From: Actinomycetota bacterium
GTDB lineage: Bacteria > Actinomycetota > Thermoleophilia > Solirubrobacterales > 70-9
Reading direction: 5' to 3'
Assembly: GCA_005884305.1 (NCBI GenBank)
Contig: VAYL01000021.1
Span: 2,007-9,610, forward strand
DNA length: 7,604 nt
Part shown: in pieces, positions 5,499-7,604 of the stretch
How the letters are laid out: each line of letters opens with the position of its first letter
How positions within the stretch are numbered: the stretch's first letter is position 1
Notes under the pieces: generated by a model
Database searches by the model: none
Told to the model about the DNA's origin: nothing
The model's input: the letters and a program-made list of their open reading frames with translations, nothing else
Made by a program: the position numbers and the translations under genes

Positions 5499-6515
5499 AT
5501 GCAACTCGGAATGATCGGCCTCGGCCGGATGGGCGCCAACATGGTCAGGCGCTTGATGCGCGACGGGCACGAGGGCGTGGTGTTCGATCTCAGCCCGGAC
5601 TCGGTCAAGGCCCTGGCCGGCGAGGGCGCGGTGGGCTCGGAATCGATGGAGGACTTCGTCGGCAAGCTCGAACAGCCGCGCTCCGTCTGGCTGATGGTCC
5701 CAGCGGCGGTTGTCGACTCGACGCTGGATGAGCTGATCCCGCTGCTCGACGAGGGTGACTGCGTGATCGACGGCGGCAACTCGTATTACCGCGACGACAT
5801 CAGGCGCGCGGCGAGGCTGGCCGAACACAAGCTGGACTACGTCGACACCGGCACGAGCGGCGGCGTGTGGGGCATCGACCGCGGCTACTGCCTGATGATC
5901 GGCGGTCCCGACGCGGCCGTCGAGCGCCTCGATCCGATCTTCGCGTCGCTCGCACCGGGCGTCGAGTCGGCGGACCGCACGCCCGGGCGTGACGGCGATC
6001 CAACGGCATCGGAGCAGGGCTACCTGCACTGCGGGCCCAGCGGCGCGGGCCACTTCGTGAAGATGGTCCATAACGGGATCGAGTACGGCGTGATGGCCGC
6101 GTACGCGGAGGGCCTGAACATCCTCAAGAACGCGGACGTCGGCAAGCACCAGCAGGAGGTGGACGCCGAGACCGCCCCCCTCGAGGACCCCGAGTACTAC
6201 CAGTACGACATCGACATCCCCGAGGTCGCTGAGGTTTGGCGGCGCGGCAGCGTGATCGGCTCGTGGCTGCTCGACCTGACAGCCCAGGCATTGCAGGAGT
6301 CACCAGAGCTGGCGGACTACGAGGGGCGCGTCTCGGATTCGGGGGAGGGTCGGTGGACCTCCATCGCCGCGATCGAGGAGGGCGTTCCTGCGCCGGTCCT
6401 CAGCATGGCCTTGTACTCCAGGTTCGCCTCGCGCGGACTCGACGACTTCGCCGACAAGGTGCTGTCGGCGATGCGCAAGGAGTTCGGCGGCCACGCTGAG
6501 AAGGCTGCCACGTGA
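5499..6515 (+). CDS. gnd: 6-phosphogluconate dehydrogenase, decarboxylating, short NAD-type
   Basis: A 338-residue enzyme oxidising 6-phosphogluconate to ribulose-5-P and CO2, supplying the pentose phosphates used by RpiA, Tkt and Tal. It begins with a Rossmann motif GLGRMG (7-12). Next come DGGNSYY, the substrate motif TSGGVWG (119-125) and [25 protein letters not shown] sequence with catalytic Lys188 and Asn192. The C-terminal all-helical part includes [11 protein letters not shown] and SGEGRWT. The length is far below the roughly 470 residues of classical E. coli Gnd and matches the short GntZ/YqeC-like group. Asp30 at the end of the second beta strand (VVFDLSP) predicts NAD rather than NADP, since an acidic side chain there binds the adenosine ribose hydroxyls; that is inference. 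The stop overlaps the pgi GTG. Also possible, but less likely, is a related beta-hydroxyacid dehydrogenase. Confidence 0.92.
   Translation: MQLGMIGLGRMGANMVRRLMRDGHEGVVFDLSPDSVKALAGEGAVGSESMEDFVGKLEQPRSVWLMVPAAVVDSTLDELIPLLDEGDCVIDGGNSYYRDDIRRAARLAEHKLDYVDTGTSGGVWGIDRGYCLMIGGPDAAVERLDPIFASLAPGVESADRTPGRDGDPTASEQGYLHCGPSGAGHFVKMVHNGIEYGVMAAYAEGLNILKNADVGKHQQEVDAETAPLEDPEYYQYDIDIPEVAEVWRRGSVIGSWLLDLTAQALQESPELADYEGRVSDSGEGRWTSIAAIEEGVPAPVLSMALYSRFASRGLDDFADKVLSAMRKEFGGHAEKAAT
6498..6504 (+). promoter_or_regulatory. Ribosome binding site of pgi
   Basis: GAGAAGG within the end of gnd lies 7 nt before the GTG at 6512 and decides that start, which overlaps the gnd stop as GTGA. Confidence 0.65.
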
Positions 6516-7604
6516 CGGACGTAGCCAGCGCGACGCCGCTTACCGAGCGGGATTCCTGGAAAGCGCTGGGGCGCCACTACTCGGAGGTCCGCGAGTCTCA
6601 CCTCCGGTCGATCTTCGCGGTCGACCCCGGCCGCGGCGAGCGCCTCGTCGCCGAGGGCGCCGGCCTGTACCTCGACTATTCGAAGAACCGCATCACGGAT
6701 GAGACGATCGAGCTGCTCACCGCCCTGGCCGACGATTGCGGGATGCCGGAGCGCCGCGAGGCGATGTTCCAGGGCGATCGGATCAACGTCTCGGAGAACC
6801 GCTCGGTGCTCCACGTCGTGCTGCGGATGCCGCGCGACCGGTCGCTGGTCGTCGACGGCGTCGACGTGGTGAAGGAGGTCCATGAGGTCCTGGACCGCAT
6901 GGCCGGCTTCTGCGAGAAGGTCCGAAGCGGCGAGTGGCGCGGCCACACGGGAATGCCGATCCGCAACGTCATCAACATCGGAATCGGCGGGTCTGACCTC
7001 GGACCGGTGATGGCGTACGAGGCGCTGCGCCACTACTCCAAGCGGGAGATGACATTCCGGTTCGTCTCCAACGTCGACGGGACGGACTTCGTCGAATGTG
7101 CGCACGACCTGGATCCGGCGGAGACGCTCTTCATCGTCTCCTCGAAGACCTTCACGACGCTCGAGACGATGACCAACGCCCACACGGCGCGGCAGTGGGT
7201 GCTCGACTCGCTGGGCGATGAGGACGCGATCGCCAAGCACTTCGTGGCCGTGTCCACGAACGCCGAGGGTGTCTCGGAGTTCGGCATCGACACGCACAAC
7301 ATGTTCGGCTTCTGGGAATGGGTCGGCGGTCGCTACTCGATGGACTCGGCGATCGGGCTGTCGACGATGCTGGCCATCGGGCCGGAGCGGTTTGAGGAGA
7401 TGCTCGCCGGATTCCACGCGATGGACGAACACTTCCGTGAGACGCCGACGGCGCGCAGCCTCCCGGCGCTGATGGGGCTGCTCGCCGTCTGGTACGGCGA
7501 CTTCTTCGGTGCCCAGACCGTCGCCGTCCTGCCGTACGACCAGTATCTGCATCGCTTCCCCGCCTACCTCCAGCAGCTCACGATGGAGTCCAACGGGAAG
7601 CACG
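6512..7604 (+). CDS. pgi: Glucose-6-phosphate isomerase, C-terminus cut by window edge
   Basis: The frame opens at GTG 6512 and stays open to the right edge: 364 codons plus one base of a protein normally about 550 residues long, so about a third is missing. The enzyme interconverts fructose-6-P and glucose-6-P; here it can return transketolase/transaldolase products to glucose-6-P for another oxidative round. Clear family motifs are [13 protein letters not shown] (about 151-163), [10 protein letters not shown], the phosphate-binding [11 protein letters not shown], the PROSITE-type [28 protein letters not shown] and the final visible MESNGKH, which in this family leads into the active-site region. 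Overlap with gnd and a good ribosome binding site indicate translational coupling. The remaining catalytic His and Lys of the C-terminal part lie outside the window. Confidence 0.96.
   Translation, partial: MTDVASATPLTERDSWKALGRHYSEVRESHLRSIFAVDPGRGERLVAEGAGLYLDYSKNRITDETIELLTALADDCGMPERREAMFQGDRINVSENRSVLHVVLRMPRDRSLVVDGVDVVKEVHEVLDRMAGFCEKVRSGEWRGHTGMPIRNVINIGIGGSDLGPVMAYEALRHYSKREMTFRFVSNVDGTDFVECAHDLDPAETLFIVSSKTFTTLETMTNAHTARQWVLDSLGDEDAIAKHFVAVSTNAEGVSEFGIDTHNMFGFWEWVGGRYSMDSAIGLSTMLAIGPERFEEMLAGFHAMDEHFRETPTARSLPALMGLLAVWYGDFFGAQTVAVLPYDQYLHRFPAYLQQLTMESNGKH

Noticed and set aside
6317..7603. Long minus-strand open frame (428 codons) opposite gnd and pgi
   Set aside because: Antisense shadow of strongly conserved genes, with low-complexity Arg/His/Val-rich composition and no family motif.
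1..7604. Mobile element, defence system, CRISPR array or biosynthetic cluster
   Set aside because: No transposase, integrase, direct-repeat array, Cas, toxin or defence-type protein is visible on either strand; all recognised genes are metabolic enzymes with uniform composition.

Overview
The window is dense, GC-rich bacterial DNA carrying a divergent sugar-phosphate (pentose phosphate/glycolysis) locus. The base composition, the GCG/GCC/CTC/ATC-rich codon use, the GTG and TTG starts, the long-form transaldolase and the actinobacterial look of the transketolase point to a high-GC actinobacterium. A Thermoleophilia-type lineage (Solirubrobacterales/Gaiellales) is my best guess from protein style. 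It is an inference and has not been searched. I see no tRNA, rRNA, CRISPR array, insertion sequence or phage gene.

Left arm (minus strand, about 1-2218), read right to left: ribose-5-phosphate isomerase A (rpiA, GTG start), then after 6 nt an M19 membrane/renal-type dipeptidase (TTG start), then after 8 nt a hexapeptide-repeat (left-handed beta-helix) O-acyltransferase that runs off the left edge only a few residues before its expected end. The spacing suggests one transcript.

Centre (2219-2357): the only sizeable intergenic region, lying between the divergent rpiA and tkt starts. It holds a perfect 20-bp palindrome ending 8 nt before the rpiA start and a 22-bp palindrome with one mismatched pair ending 9 nt before the preferred tkt start. 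Four of the five CTAG tetranucleotides in the whole window also lie here. Neither tkt nor rpiA has a visible Shine-Dalgarno sequence.

Right arm (plus strand, 2358-7604): transketolase (tkt), transaldolase (tal, ATGA overlap with tkt), a short-form NAD-type decarboxylating 6-phosphogluconate dehydrogenase (gnd, 49 nt after tal), and glucose-6-phosphate isomerase (pgi, GTGA overlap with gnd, cut by the right edge). These last three genes each have a good purine-rich ribosome binding site.

Together the enzymes join 6-phosphogluconate oxidation (Gnd), pentose isomerisation (RpiA), carbon reshuffling (Tkt, Tal) and the fructose-6-P/glucose-6-P return step (Pgi), so most of an oxidative pentose phosphate cycle is encoded here. 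Glucose-6-phosphate dehydrogenase, 6-phosphogluconolactonase and ribulose-5-P epimerase are not in the window; zwf may follow pgi. The genes themselves are ordinary central metabolism. The most interesting material is the regulatory architecture between rpiA and tkt, plus a few oddities in the dipeptidase, acyltransferase and gnd products.
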